Of a stretch of 64,000 nucleotides of DNA, positions 33,501-44,234 are shown in pieces; within the stretch, counting starts at the first letter, position 1; the number at the start of each line of letters is the position of its first letter. A program made the translations under genes and the position numbers. Source of the DNA: Parasediminibacterium sp046546515 (GTDB taxonomy: Bacteria > Bacteroidota > Bacteroidia > Chitinophagales > Chitinophagaceae); NCBI RefSeq assembly GCF_046546515.1, contig NZ_JBKHKJ010000003.1:124001-188000 (forward strand), written 5' to 3'. Below the pieces are notes generated by a model. The model was not told the DNA's origin. It did no database searches and saw only the letters and a list, made by a program, of their open reading frames with translations.

Positions 33501-36500
33501 GGTTTTTAGAGAACCAGTACTACCAGCAGAAGTTGCTATACCGCCTGTATTGGCAGTTTTCAATGTACTTCCCGAAGCAGCGGTAAATGTTCCATTCCCA
33601 CTAAATACGGCAGTTGTAAAATCCATTGTACCGTTTACAATTACCACATTATTGGAAGAAACAGAACTTGCAGATTTTATAGTAAGCGTAGAACCATTAT
33701 TTACGGTTAAGGTATCACCCGTACCAACACCTCCACCTGTAATAGTCAATGTGCCATTTACAGTTGCATTAGAAGCTAATGCTACCGAAAGGCTAGTGCC
33801 AGCAGTTACCAAATTGTTCAACGCTGTTGGGTAAGTTGCAGGGTTAGGCACTTCTGCCCCTGTGCTGATGCTGCGTGCTGCCGTACCTCCTTGGTATTGC
33901 AGGTTTACAGTACCCGTAAAGGTAGGCGTACCTGTTAGGCTGCCAGATGTTGCAGCACTTCCACTACCAATAATAATGGTAGTTGCATTGGCAATAGTTA
34001 AATTAGAACCTGTAGCGAATATGCCATTGCTTAATCGCAGCCCTGCCACAGTAACTGCCTGACTTAAAGTAACGCCTCCGTTGGAAGTGCTATTATTAAT
34101 ATATAAGTTGGTTATCGTGTTTGTAAACGTGCTAGCTGCAATTGTTTGTTGAACAGTACCATTGAAAGAAACGATAGCATTTGCATTGGAAGCATCTATG
34201 TTTCCAGATGTCCTTGTGATATTGCCCGTAATAGCCAAAGTTCTAGCAGTAGCCCCAACTGGTGCAAATGCAAATGTGCCAGATGTTAATGCTAAATCAC
34301 CTTTTAATGTTAATCCAGAAACAAGCTTAACACCCGTATGGTTGATAGTAAGCCCTGTAATAACGCCAAATCCACCACTGTTGTCGGCATTAATATTAAT
34401 ACTGCCAGCATTACCATTAATGGTTATTGTGGCAGTGTTAGTAGCCGACTGGTCTTTTAAGTATAGAATATTTGTGCTTATTGGTGAACCAATGCTGCTT
34501 CCAGAACTAACGGAAACAGATTGCCCAGCCGTACCAATAACAAAGTTTTTACCATTTAAGTTGATATAATTGCCAGATACTACACCCGCAGTAGTTTGGT
34601 CTGTGTTAGCAGAAGAAATGGCATTTCCACCTGCAGGCGCACTTATGGTAATATCAGAACCAAGGGTAAAATTATTACTTGACCCACCACTACCAAATAC
34701 TATGTAAGGAATAATTAACGGAGTGCCTGTGGCAGGCCCTGTTACGGTTTGCGTAGCATTGCTGGTAAAAAATACTTTTCTTCCGTTGCCATCAAAGCCA
34801 CCAGGCGTGCCGCTTCCACCATTAGCAGATGGATTATTATATTGAGTAGTACCTGTTGCAGAAATACTTCCTGCAATATACAAATCGCCACCGTTAGCAG
34901 AGCCTAGTATCAATCCATTGCCAGTTGTACTAGAAGAGTTGATTGTTAGGCTACCCAGCATTTGGTAATTGTTTCCAGAACCGCCAAAGCTAACAATTGT
35001 ACTACCAGTAAAATTACCAATAGTGATTCCATAAGGAACTCCCGCACCAGATACAGTGTTGAACTTCCATTCGGTTCCAGGTGTTATTGAACCACCAGTA
35101 TTGTATTGTATAGCAGAAGATGAACCATAAGTAGGATAACCTGTGCCAGCAACAGAACCGCCGCTATTCATCCTCAAGTTGCCACTAATAGAAGGCGCTG
35201 TGTTCAGTGTAAGCAAACCAGCAATGGTAATACTATTTAAACCCATGGCATTTGCCCCTCCTATTGTTGCAGCCCCAGCCATCGCAATCGTGCCGTTTGT
35301 ACCTACAAATGCGCCATTATTTGTAATGGTTGCACCAGCATTAAAGTTCATGCCTATATTACTAGTTGTTATAGAAGCTCCTGAATTTATCGTTAAGCTA
35401 TTGATACTGCTAACAGTAGTGCCAAGCGTTACAACATTATTTACCGTTGCCGTAATGGTGGATGTAGGTACCACGCCGCCTAGCCATGTTGAACCAGTAC
35501 TCCATATCCCATCATTCCTTGTTACAAAACCTGCCAAGAAAGTACCACCCGTGTAGGTAACGCTACCGCCAGTATTGCTTACATAAACTGCATTGGTGCT
35601 TGCTGTGCCGCTCACCAATACTTTAAGCACTGTCGGTACACCCGTGATATCTAACAAAGTGGCTGAAACACCACCTACAGTAACAGCACTGCTTGATTGA
35701 AAACCAGTACCTGTTATGGTTAAAGTATCCCTTGCATAAAAATTACCAGCGGTAATATTTGGTATGCAAGAACTTATTGAGGTGATTGTTGGAGGTGGCG
35801 TGGCAGTTACACCCACTGCATAGTAAACATTAGCAGTACCAACTGCTAAACCTGCTGCTTGTATACTTGTACCCGATACGGCCCCGCCCAAAGATGAATA
35901 AGTACCATTTGCCGTAGTGCTACTTGCCAAAACAGTATTGCTGCCTAAGGTTGCTGGCACAAATGCCATGGTAAGTGAATTGCTAGCTACCGAAGATTTT
36001 ACTGACCAGTATTCGTTACTGCTAATAGACGTTACCGTTGTTCCATCGGCAGTACCTGTATTAGTTTTAATACCCGTAACTGTAATAGTACCAGCAGTAC
36101 CGATAGATGTTAATGTATCTGGGAAATAATTATCGCCAGAAACATAGTTGCCCACAGGGAAAATATAGGTATTTGCACTACCAGCTACTACAGTGCGACT
36201 CAATGGCCCGTCAATATATGCTGTGCTGCTTCCACCAGAAATAGCAGTTGCAGCAGTATTACTTACTGTTAAACTATTGGAGGAAGTTGTTAAAACCCTG
36301 CCTTTTGTAAGGGTAAGTACACCTGCACTACCTACTGTAACGGCGGAATTTAATGTTAACGCTGCAGTTGTATTCGCTTTATTAATAGTAAGGTTATTAA
36401 ATGTAGCTGCATTAGTAATGCTTTGTGCAACAGAGCCATTAAACACAACCGTAGAGCCAGTGGTGGTTACAGTACCTGAACCCGTAGGGGCTGTATAATT

Positions 36501-39500
36501 GCCTGCAATGTTATATGTACCGCCGTTGGTAAAAGTGCGCGTACCCGTTGTGCCACCAGATATATCCAAGTTATTGTAGGTACCTGCCATTATATTCTGG
36601 TTTTGTGTAGTACCATTATATTGTATAGTACCACCCCACGTTTGCCCAGCAGGTATAGGTGCAGTGGTAGACTGTGTTTGGATAGTACCAGTTGTGCTAT
36701 TTGCGAAACCTACCGCTCCGGTCAGGGCATTTGTACCCATATTTAACGTGCCTGTTACTGTAAGCGTACCACCCATCAAAAGCCTATTACTAATGGCTAC
36801 AGATGCGCCACCTGCTATGCTGATTGGATACCTAACTGTATCGGTAGAAGAGCAATTTAATGTGCTACTAGCTCCTGTTAAAGTAATAGGTGTGCTGTTG
36901 GTGGTCAAAGTACCTATAGTACCACTATGTGAATCTACATAAGCACCCGAAACATTAATAGTACCCGCTTGGAAAGTAAGTGCCGAGTTTGTGCTGGTTA
37001 ATGTAGTGTTGCCACTAGCAGTTGCAGCTTGAGACAATGTTAATATAGGAGAAAAAACAAAACTATTCCCGTTGTTAGCAGTACTTAGTATAGCGTTTGC
37101 ACCAACAACCAATGTCCTCGAGAACGTGATGCTTGTTGCTCCAGAACCGCCAGTTGTACCACTTAAGGTGATGTTATTGCCAGAAATACCAGTAATATAG
37201 CAACTAGTAGCAGTAGGGCTGCTGCCTCCAGAAACGGCAGAAACATACATACCTACTACTAAGCCTGTATTAGAACTTACCACAATAGTAGGATTTGTGC
37301 TTGCTACCCAAGAGGTAACACTAGGCGATTGGTTAGTATAAGTGGCGGTTACCCTTAACGCACTGGAAGTAACATCGGTTCCAGCTAATAATTGCAAGGT
37401 TGACCCTATACCAGGAAGCGTAGTGGCGGTTGGCCAATTGGTAATAATAGTATTATCAGTAGGGTTTATATCTGCCGTGGTAGTTTGGCCTACAGTAAAA
37501 CCAGTAATCGTAGTAGAAGCAGGTATGTTGCTACCAGTAATAGCAACGCCAGCAGTTACGCCAGTTGTACCGTTCGCAATGTTGGTAACCGTAGTAGAGC
37601 CACTAGTAGTAGTAGCCGAAACCCCATTCAAATAACCCCTTGAACCCGTTAAGGTAAGGTTGGTATAGGTAATGGCTGGTATTACCTGTGTGCCACTCTG
37701 CAAAACACTGCCACCGTTGTTCGGGTTGGTGAATAAAATAGTACCCCCAACTGTTGTAACATTACCTGCGCTAAATGTATTGTTAATGGTTAATGTTTGT
37801 GTAGCAGTACCATTACCAATAGTAGGTGCTGTGGTACCCGCAGTTGAAAAAGTGACATTATAAAAAGTAAGTCCAGTAGGAATGGTTTGGCTAGCACCTC
37901 CTGTAAATACAACAGTTGTTTTATTGGTAGAAATAGATGAACCAGTAAAAATGAAATTACCATTGATAGTCAATGTACCAGTTCCAACTCCGCTACCTGC
38001 ATCTAAATTTCTTGTAGCAGTACCCACACCCCCAGAAGCATCTAAATTATTGTAAGTTCCTGGGTTAATTACATAAAACCCAGCAGAAGAATTAAAATAC
38101 ATAGTACCAGTGCTTGACCATGTTCTGCCACTTGGATAAGTACCCTTGGTAGCAATAGTACCAGCCCCAGTATTGGTGAAAGTAGCACCCACAGCAAGTG
38201 TGAAAGTATTCATATCAAATGTATTGCCCGAACCAACATTTAATGTTGCACCCGAAACAAAAGTTAAGTTGCCTGTTGCTGTAACAGTATTGCTACTACC
38301 GCTAATATCTAAGTTACCTAATGTAATGGCAGGAATATTTTTATTACCTGTCATAGCAATTTTGCCTGTACTTGCAGTAGCAATAGTACCTGTGCCTACA
38401 GCTAAGTTACCTGCCAAAGTAGCGGTAAATGTGCTGTAATCGAATATACCTTGTGTAAGGGTAAGGTCTTGATTGATAGTTATAGCAGAAGCAAGGGTAA
38501 GGGTATTGCTAGTAGCTGTTTTGTTTACCACAAGATAATCAAAGGTTTCAGGCCCTGTGATAGTAGTGTTTGCGCCAATGAAATTAACTGTCCTGCTATT
38601 AGGGGTAAATGTACCGCCACTGTTTGTCCAGTTACCAGAAACGCTTAAATCTGCGCTTGCCGTGCTACTCATGGCAAATGTGCCACCGCTAATTAATATG
38701 TTGCCTAGGGCAGACCTTGCCGATGTAGGCATAGTTACCGTGCCAGCAGCAACGGTTACGTTCTGTGGAACGCCTGCACCTAGCGTAGTGCCACTACCCC
38801 ACTCTGCACCCACGGTGCTAGTTGTATTATAATATAAAGTAGCTGTTGAAGTATAAGTAGGCGCTGAGGATATACTTGCCCCACTGTTGATGGTAAGCCT
38901 TCCGTTGATACTTACACCAGACAAGCCAACAGTCCCTGCCACTTGCAAATTATTTACATTGCTAAGGCCTGTGAAGGTAGTATTGCCTGCTAATACAATG
39001 GTACCAGTGCCATAAGTAAACGTGCCAGATGTATTGTTGAAGCTACCGCCTGCTGCGATAGTTAATGTACCGCCGGAAGTCATAACTATAGAACCTGTAT
39101 TAACAACCGCTGTGGTAGTTAAACTGCCCGATGCACCAAAAGTTAAAGATTTACTGGTATTTACTAATACGCTAGATGCTGCATTGCTCACAGTACTGTT
39201 TACAGTTACTATATGGTTGATGGTAGCGGCCGTGCTTGCAGGAGGAATAGCACCACCTGTCCAAGTGGCGGAAGTATTCCAGTCGCCATCTTGTGCAGTA
39301 ATGTAACCAGCAATAGTTAATGTACCACCAGGGGTTGTCTGGGAATTAGTGGTGATAGATACAGCTCCAGTTGTAGCAGAAGTAGGTATTGTTACCGTTA
39401 CTTGTGATGAATTAACCACAGTTGCAGCTTGTGCAGTACCGCCATTGAAAGATACAGTAGCAGTAGCACCGAAATTACTGCCATTAATGGTTAATGTTTG

Positions 39501-42500
39501 ACCAAAATAACCCGTAGAAGTGGCACTACCACCAATGCTATACCCAGAAATTGCTGGGTTTGCAGTAAAATATCCATATACATAATTGCTAGCATTGCCA
39601 GCCGAGATAGTTGGTATAGCTGTAGTGGTGGTAATGGTATTGGTACCAACAGTTGCTGAACTGCCAATGGCAGCATAGGTGCCAGCCAATGTAGTACTAG
39701 TACCCACTAAAGTAAATATACCAACCGTACCTGTGCGCGTTAAGGCTATAGTGCCACCTGTAATATTGCCGACAGAAGCAGCTAAAGACCAATATTCTCC
39801 ATTACTGATACCAGTAAGGCTAGTACCATCAGCACTACCACCTGAACCAGTTGTTGGAAATGCATTTGCTGTTGCTACTGTGGTTCCAGCCGTGCTAGTA
39901 GTAGGGCTGGTAATTGCCAATGGATAATAAGCACCACTGCTAGCCCCAATTGGGAATGTAAACGTGTTGCCCGCACTACTGGCAGGCAATGTCCAAGATA
40001 AATTGCCCTTAATATAATTGGTATTAGAAAAAGTACCTGAAACAGCAGTATTAACTGGATTGGTAACGCTTAATGCGTTGCTGCCTGTAGTAATGATGCC
40101 GCCATTTAGGTTGAGTGTGTTGGTAACTGTTACTGCATTATTTAACGTTAACCCGCCAGAATTACTGTTGGTTAATTTATAAAAACTGGTTGCCCCAGTG
40201 ATGGTGGCTGCTGAACTACCTGTAAAATTAACCAAATTGGTATTGGGTGTAAATGTTCCGCTATTACTCCAGCTACCTGTTAAGGCCAAATCAGAACCTG
40301 CCGTTACTAACGAACCTGAGTTGATGGTTACCGCTTTTACAAATCCAGCAGTGGTAGTCCATTCATTGCTAGTAGTATTGTTACCGCTGGTATTGTATAT
40401 TAAGTTATAACCACTACCCGCTGCAAAAGCAGCATCAGTAGTAATACCAGTAGTATTTATTTGTACAGTACCTGTTGGCTTTAAACTACCAGCAGAGGTA
40501 ATGTTGGCTGCTTGTATTAATGTACCAGCAACTGTTCTTGCTTGGGTATTCATATTTAAAGCCGTTAATGCATATACATTGGTAGGCAATGAAGCACTAG
40601 GCCAAAATTTATCAGTTGAACTTACAGTATAAGTTGAAGTAGGGTTTAACACCAAAGTAGTTCCTGCAGCAAAAGTTGGAGCTGTTGATAAACTACCAAC
40701 CAAACTATCCTTTAAAGAACCATTGATGGTAGTAGTACCGTTGGTCAATGCTGCACCTACAGTTAAGGTATCAGCAGCAGCAACCGTTAAGGTATTTACT
40801 GTAAATGGACTTAATATTTGGCTAGTCAATACACTGTTTACTGGAGCAGTCGTATTTAAGTTTAATATATTTGATGTAACAGTATTAGTAGCAATTGCAC
40901 CAGCGTAATTCACATTTAATACACCTGCTACACTGGTTGTTCCACTTGCCAATGTTAAGCTAGAAGCTGTAAAAGATAAATTAGTAGTAGTTAATGCACT
41001 TGCATTTGCACTCATTTGTATCACCCCAGCAAACGTTAAAGTTATTGAAGTACCTGTAGCTTGAGTAGCTGTAACAGCCGTAGAAAGTGTTATATAAGTT
41101 CCAGTAATCCCAGATACATAAACTGTACCTGCAGGAAAGCCAGTACCACCCGATTGCGTTACAACCATTCCTAAAGCAATACCAGCTGGTACAGCAGCTG
41201 GAGAAGTAAAAGTAATCCTATTTGTATTGGTTACATTACTCCATGAAATGCTAGAACTTGCTGAAGCAACTACTTGTGGGGCTACATTTACAACTGTAGC
41301 ATTTGCAGCTACACTAGCTGTGCCTGTAATTGCCATACCGGGTAAAATTCCCGTAACCGATGAACTTCCAATATTTAGATAAGTGGCAGTAGTTAAAAGT
41401 GGAGTAGCACCAGTTATAGTTGTACCTGTACTTTTTGCACCACCAACACTAAGGTTAGTGTAGCTACAAGTTGTAGGTATTGTTTGGTACCCTCCATTAA
41501 AAGCAACTGTACCAGTAAAAGTGCCAGTAAAAGCTCCAAATGGTGTAGTACTTGTATTTTCAGTTTGCAATGTTCCTGTGCCAGTATATGACGTATTGTT
41601 TGGTAATGATAATGCATTAAGTCCCAAGTCAAAAGTAGCCCCACTATTCACCTTTAAACTATTTGCAATAGTAAAAGAGGTTGTTGCACTTGGAGTGTAT
41701 GTAGTTGGCTGAAATAGAGTACCCACTCCAGATATTACTAGGTCCCAAGGAATTTTATTGGCTGTTGATTGATTATAGGTGTATTGGGTTGCTCCGCCAG
41801 TATTTATAGTAATTGTACCGCCAGAAATATAATTATTACCATTACTTGACCCCCAGATAAAATCACCTGAAATGGTATTACCCGTATTCCTATTTTGAAC
41901 ATTGATATTACCTCCCGTCATGAAAAAGTTATTATTGAAGTTTAACCCAAATGCACAAGGGTAATTGCCATTAACCATGTAAGTACCTCCTGAAGCAATA
42001 TTAAATGGTGCATTTAATATATTCAAAGTTCCGCCAGTAATCACATTATTACTGCCATTTGCAACCATTCCATATCCGCCATAAATATTTAACGTACCGC
42101 TAGTTAGGTTTAACTGGCCGCCACCGCCACTTTGCACTGGCGTAATAAATACTGGATTACTAGATCCCGTACCCCAATTAAATGTACCACTAGCAATTCT
42201 TAAGTTAAAACCTAAGTTAATAAGCAATGGAGCGGTGCTAGTAGCAGTTTGCGAAACTCCATTAACAATTGCACTTGTATTATTTAAAAACAACCCAGTT
42301 GCGGGTCCTGTACCAAAAGTTACTGTGTTTGAAGTGGTTAATCCATTTGCGGCAACAGTAGTTGCAGTAACATCACTACTTAATGTAACTACATTTCCAG
42401 AAATTGCACTGATGTAATAAGCAGCATTTGTAACCGCAGGTATTGCAGCAGCTGTAGCTGTAAGAAACTGACCAATAGCCAATCCTGCTGTTGAAGTAAG

Positions 42501-44234
42501 AGTAACATTATTTCCACTTACATTTGAAACTGAAATAGTTGCCACAGCAGCAACACTATTAGAACCAATAGTTCCTGCTGCACTACCAAAAGGGGTAATA
42601 GTGGATGCACTACTTATTTTTAAAGTACCACCAGTTAAAGTAAGGGTATGTGTTGTAGTTGCAGTATTCATTGTAAAAACTGTCTGTATATCAACCACAT
42701 TACCAGCAGTGAAACCCATACCCATTGTGATATTATTAAATGCACATGAATTTCCAGTTACTGACGTACTAACATTATTATTAACATTTGCCGTAGCAAA
42801 AAATACATTAGTAACAGAACTACCTGTTATCATATTGAAAGTTCCGTTATTTGCTATCACACTTCCACCATTTCCACCATTAAGGTATAGTGTATTGGTT
42901 GCTGTAGAACTATTAGTAGACTGTACACAAGAGGAACTTGCAGCAATATTAATAGTACCGAAAAAAACATTATAACCACTAGCACTTGCTGTAGCACCAA
43001 TACCCAATGTTGAATTGACTGGCGATACACTGGTAGAACCCCCAGAATAAACATTTGAAGCATTGTTTACCCATACATTGCCAATCGTGGCACCACCGGT
43101 GGCATCCACAGTTGCGTTGAAGTTGAGATAAATATTAGGAATGGTAAACCATCCGATGGTCATATTAGTTACCCTCGTGCCACTAGCTTTTGTGGAAAGT
43201 GTAAGGGTATAGCTTGTTCCAAATGTTAGAGTGGTGCCGGATGAAATACTTGCTTGAGTTTGGTTTACTGTAATAGCAGTGCCACTTGTTATGGTAGCAA
43301 TGTATGTACCACCAGAAACACCTGTACCAGAAACAGATTGTCCAGGATACAAGCCTACAGTTGAAGTTACACTAATAGATGCACTACTTGTAACTGTTGC
43401 AGTAGTAGTAGTACTCGGCGCACTTCCTGCATTTACCGAAAGAATTGTCGTTCCAGTAGAAATACCTGTACCAGACACAATCATTCCTGCTACAATATTC
43501 GAGTTTTGTGCGCCAAGTGTTACAATATTTGATGAAATAACCTGATTTGAACTGATACCACCAGCATAGAACGTAAGGGGTGCATTAACAGCAGTAGCAC
43601 CTATTGAAGTGGATAGGGTAATGGTTGTTGAACTAGAAGAATTTAAGCTAGCGATTGCCTGAATAGTTGTATTGGAACTAATGTTTGTACCTGTTACGTA
43701 TTGCCCTACAACAAGACCAATACTATTTGGGACTGTGACTGAGTAGCCATTGGCTGCGCCAGTAGAATTACTCGCTTGCGTATAAGTCCAGGAAAAAGTA
43801 AGTGTAGTTCCAGAAGTTACTGATGCGGACGGAGCTGTGGAAAGTGTTAGGGAAGTACCTGAAATAGCTGATACCATTGTACCAGCGGTAATATTGGTTC
43901 CTGACACAAACTCTCCTTGGAAAATTAATGAGTTAGATCCACTTAAAGGAATAGAAGTTGTTGAAGATGCACTACCAGTAGTCTGGGTTGTACTAACACC
44001 AGAGGTGCTTGGTGCCACAGAAGCACTTACCCAAGTGCCGCCACTGTAAGTTTGCCAATTGGCTGCTGTACTAAATACAGAAGCAGCTGTATTCCGATAG
44101 TCACCTGATACAGGAGAAGTTTGAGCCTTAGCAGAACTACTAACTAATAAAACCGAACCCAGCAATGCCAATAGCATTAGCATAATCTTTATTGACATAA
44201 ACTTAAAAACAAAAGAAGGTAGATTCTTTTTCAT
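30528..44234 (-). CDS. Giant beta-strand-repeat surface protein with T9SS tail
   Basis: 4568 aa from the ATG at 44234, which starts MKKNLPSFVFKFMSIKIML and a signal peptide ending SSSAKAQ; the upstream frame to 44360 has no family character. The first 500 residues repeat modules such as GLVVGQYVTGTNISSNTTI and GLYPGQSVSGTGVSGGTYI. The bulk is a Ser/Thr/Asn/Gly-rich series of short strands (TINGNFIFTGSSIS, LTLNNAVTVTNTLNLNGG), likely a long beta-solenoid or filament. Two IPT/TIG-like segments lie near residues 1555 (GYFGQTLTINGSNFG) and 2820 (YARDTLTITGTGFQSSSAVT). A fibronectin-like domain near 4400 precedes a type A T9SS domain (SLYPNPVINS) from about 4484. Probably an adhesin or matrix fibre. 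It shares its repeat architecture with the protein at 47819-59716. Confidence 0.88.
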   Translation of the reverse strand: MKKNLPSFVFKFMSIKIMLMLLALLGSVLLVSSSAKAQTSPVSGDYRNTAASVFSTAANWQTYSGGTWVSASVAPSTSGVSTTQTTGSASSTTSIPLSGSNSLIFQGEFVSGTNITAGTMVSAISGTSLTLSTAPSASVTSGTTLTFSWTYTQASNSTGAANGYSVTVPNSIGLVVGQYVTGTNISSNTTIQAIASLNSSSSTTITLSTSIGATAVNAPLTFYAGGISSNQVISSNIVTLGAQNSNIVAGMIVSGTGISTGTTILSVNAGSAPSTTTTATVTSSASISVTSTVGLYPGQSVSGTGVSGGTYIATITSGTAITVNQTQASISSGTTLTFGTSYTLTLSTKASGTRVTNMTIGWFTIPNIYLNFNATVDATGGATIGNVWVNNASNVYSGGSTSVSPVNSTLGIGATASASGYNVFFGTINIAASSSCVQSTNSSTATNTLYLNGGNGGSVIANNGTFNMITGSSVTNVFFATANVNNNVSTSVTGNSCAFNNITMGMGFTAGNVVDIQTVFTMNTATTTHTLTLTGGTLKISSASTITPFGSAAGTIGSNSVAAVATISVSNVSGNNVTLTSTAGLAIGQFLTATAAAIPAVTNAAYYISAISGNVVTLSSDVTATTVAANGLTTSNTVTFGTGPATGLFLNNTSAIVNGVSQTATSTAPLLINLGFNLRIASGTFNWGTGSSNPVFITPVQSGGGGQLNLTSGTLNIYGGYGMVANGSNNVITGGTLNILNAPFNIASGGTYMVNGNYPCAFGLNFNNNFFMTGGNINVQNRNTGNTISGDFIWGSSNGNNYISGGTITINTGGATQYTYNQSTANKIPWDLVISGVGTLFQPTTYTPSATTSFTIANSLKVNSGATFDLGLNALSLPNNTSYTGTGTLQTENTSTTPFGAFTGTFTGTVAFNGGYQTIPTTCSYTNLSVGGAKSTGTTITGATPLLTTATYLNIGSSSVTGILPGMAITGTASVAANATVVNVAPQVVASASSSISWSNVTNTNRITFTSPAAVPAGIALGMVVTQSGGTGFPAGTVYVSGITGTYITLSTAVTATQATGTSITLTFAGVIQMSANASALTTTNLSFTASSLTLASGTTSVAGVLNVNYAGAIATNTVTSNILNLNTTAPVNSVLTSQILSPFTVNTLTVAAADTLTVGAALTNGTTTINGSLKDSLVGSLSTAPTFAAGTTLVLNPTSTYTVSSTDKFWPSASLPTNVYALTALNMNTQARTVAGTLIQAANITSAGSLKPTGTVQINTTGITTDAAFAAGSGYNLIYNTSGNNTTSNEWTTTAGFVKAVTINSGSLVTAGSDLALTGSWSNSGTFTPNTNLVNFTGSSAATITGATSFYKLTNSNSGGLTLNNAVTVTNTLNLNGGIITTGSNALSVTNPVNTAVSGTFSNTNYIKGNLSWTLPASSAGNTFTFPIGASSGAYYPLAITSPTTSTAGTTVATANAFPTTGSGGSADGTSLTGISNGEYWSLAASVGNITGGTIALTRTGTVGIFTLVGTSTTLAGTYAAIGSSATVGTNTITTTTAIPTISAGNASNYVYGYFTANPAISGYSIGGSATSTGYFGQTLTINGSNFGATATVSFNGGTAQAATVVNSSQVTVTIPTSATTGAVSITTNSQTTPGGTLTIAGYITAQDGDWNTSATWTGGAIPPASTAATINHIVTVNSTVSNAASSVLVNTSKSLTFGASGSLTTTAVVNTGSIVMTSGGTLTIAAGGSFNNTSGTFTYGTGTIVLAGNTTFTGLSNVNNLQVAGTVGLSGVSINGRLTINSGASISSAPTYTSTATLYYNTTSTVGAEWGSGTTLGAGVPQNVTVAAGTVTMPTSARSALGNILISGGTFAMSSTASADLSVSGNWTNSGGTFTPNSRTVNFIGANTTITGPETFDYLVVNKTATSNTLTLASAITINQDLTLTQGIFDYSTFTATLAGNLAVGTGTIATASTGKIAMTGNKNIPAITLGNLDISGSSNTVTATGNLTFVSGATLNVGSGNTFDMNTFTLAVGATFTNTGAGTIATKGTYPSGRTWSSTGTMYFNSSAGFYVINPGTYNNLDASGGVGTATRNLDAGSGVGTGTLTINGNFIFTGSSISTNKTTVVFTGGASQTIPTGLTFYNVTFSTAGTTAPTIGNGTATQTLTINNTFSAGNVTTVGGTILFTNPNNGGSVLQSGTQVIPAITYTNLTLTGSRGYLNGVSATTTSGSTTVTNIANGTTGVTAGVAITGSNIPASTTITGFTVGQTTTADINPTDNTIITNWPTATTLPGIGSTLQLLAGTDVTSSALRVTATYTNQSPSVTSWVASTNPTIVVSSNTGLVVGMYVSAVSGGSSPTATSCYITGISGNNITLSGTTGGSGATSITFSRTLVVGANAILSTANNGNSFVFSPILTLSQAATASGNTTLTSTNSALTFQAGTINVSGAYVDSHSGTIGTLTTNSTPITLTGASSTLNCSSTDTVRYPISIAGGASVAISNRLLMGGTLTVTGTLNMGTNALTGAVGFANSTTGTIQTQSTTAPIPAGQTWGGTIQYNGTTQNQNIMAGTYNNLDISGGTTGTRTFTNGGTYNIAGNYTAPTGSGTVTTTGSTVVFNGSVAQSITNAATFNNLTINKANTTAALTLNSAVTVGSAGVLTLTKGRVLTTSSNSLTVSNTAATAISGGSSTAYIDGPLSRTVVAGSANTYIFPVGNYVSGDNYFPDTLTSIGTAGTITVTGIKTNTGTADGTTVTSISSNEYWSVKSSVASNSLTMAFVPATLGSNTVLASSTTANGTYSSLGGAVSGTSIQAAGLAVGTANVYYAVGVTATPPPTITSISSCIPNITAGNFYARDTLTITGTGFQSSSAVTVGGVSATLLDITGVPTVLKVLVSGTASTNAVYVSNTGGSVTYTGGTFLAGFVTRNDGIWSTGSTWLGGVVPTSTITATVNNVVTLGTTVSSINSLTINSGASITTSNIGMNFNAGATITNNGAFVGTNGTIAMAGAATIGGANAMGLNSITIAGLLTLNTAPSISGNLRMNSGGSVAGTGYPTYGSSSAIQYNTGGSITPGTEWKFNTVSGAGVPYGITIGNFTGSTIVSFGGSGNNYQMLGSLTINSSSTTGNGLILGSANGGDLYIAGSISATGTTQYNNPSANGGSGTPGGFDGNGRKVFFTSNATQTVTGPATGTPLIIPYIVFGSGGSSNNFTLGSDITISAPAGGNAISSANTDQTTAGVVSGNYINLNGKNFVIGTAGQSVSVSSGSSIGSPISTNILYLKDQSATNTATITINGNAGSININADNSGGFGVITGLTINHTGVKLVSGLTLKGDLALTSGTFAFAPVGATARTLAITGNITRTSGNIDASNANAIVSFNGTVQQTIAASTFTNTITNLYINNSTSNGGVTLSQAVTVAGLRLSNGIFATGSNLTIANATTIIIGSGSAATSGSLTGTPTFTGTVNLQYQGGTAARSISTGAEVPNPATYPTALNNLVTAGTSLSVALASNATVNGTLTITGGGVGTGDTLTVNNGSTLTIKSASSVSSNNVVIVNGTMDFTTAVFSGNGTFTAASGSTLKTANTGGIATSAGSTGSLKTLSSAANYEFNGTAAQVIGAFTTSPTSNTVANLTINNSAGVTLSNNLTVTGQLALTSGLLKLSTYNLNVASVTTGSSSNYVATTGTGKFTINSVGNTATDFPIGTATSYAPLKITNTTGTSNVSAAVQSTFTSAPVDPTKVVNLQWSVTGSAATTASVVFQFNNADKASAYTIGTNDLGIFTTGTSYAISSVTAVGSNPYTVTKVGIAIPTSGNNLFVIGNTGAVESPLTTWTGTFNTAWNNDANWDNGTPSATNDAVVPVVAKAPVIASASFAKSLTIASGANIVNNSTLSINSSFTNNGTISGTGTTILSGTSTQTISGMGTVAGLTLNNSAGATVTSGSNKLNITGVLTLQSGTLITNSNVVFKSNSIASSGTLAAVGTGGNSGSISGTVTVERYIPSGYRSYRDIAPSVYNTSNTLYNTYQESGSYSKSGYGMFITGGTGVAGTTSTPNSIDANHFDVSANGVKTAYTYINGNWATVANTNVLVTPFTGYRLLIRGDRSFNLYGTGIPNTPLGLLMYNATRLEASGTLVTGNVTYDPTGVSNAVTGSTYANSTYGLNNLTDSSFNLVANPYVCPVDWRLLTKDSIEGYYYYLDPTIGATGAYVAGNSLSNPYIQAGQAIFIQNKKGYPKYPVIGFTEAAKAPGNQTAVFGIESKLPLALLREESAGSGKYHKMDMASIVFSDSYSNGYNSNEDAPKLDNSSDNLSIRELSATKALSIDGRRPATTGDIIAIQLAQVAKANYQLQVDASSYNSNGLTPYIYDGYTKTYTALESSLNTISFAADNTIAATYANRFRIVFKPTVLAVNSITATASLNSGNISATVSWKTAGEDKVAGYTVEKSTDGTAYTAIGTATAKNTATAAYSYVDNSVANGTTYYRIKATSADGSVGYSNVTTVVKGAVISYSLYPNPVINSKLNVKLENVNAGKYTVSMYNSLGQKVHEEMVSHSGGTAAHSLSITEKLANGVYNVTISSVSSKQVVYNTSVTVQ

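Noticed and set aside
30565..44049. Many plus-strand ORFs rich in valine, proline and leucine opposite the giant gene
   Set aside because: They are shadows caused by the threonine/serine/asparagine-rich coding strand, which leaves the opposite frames free of stops. None has a family match. The same applies to 47921-55414.
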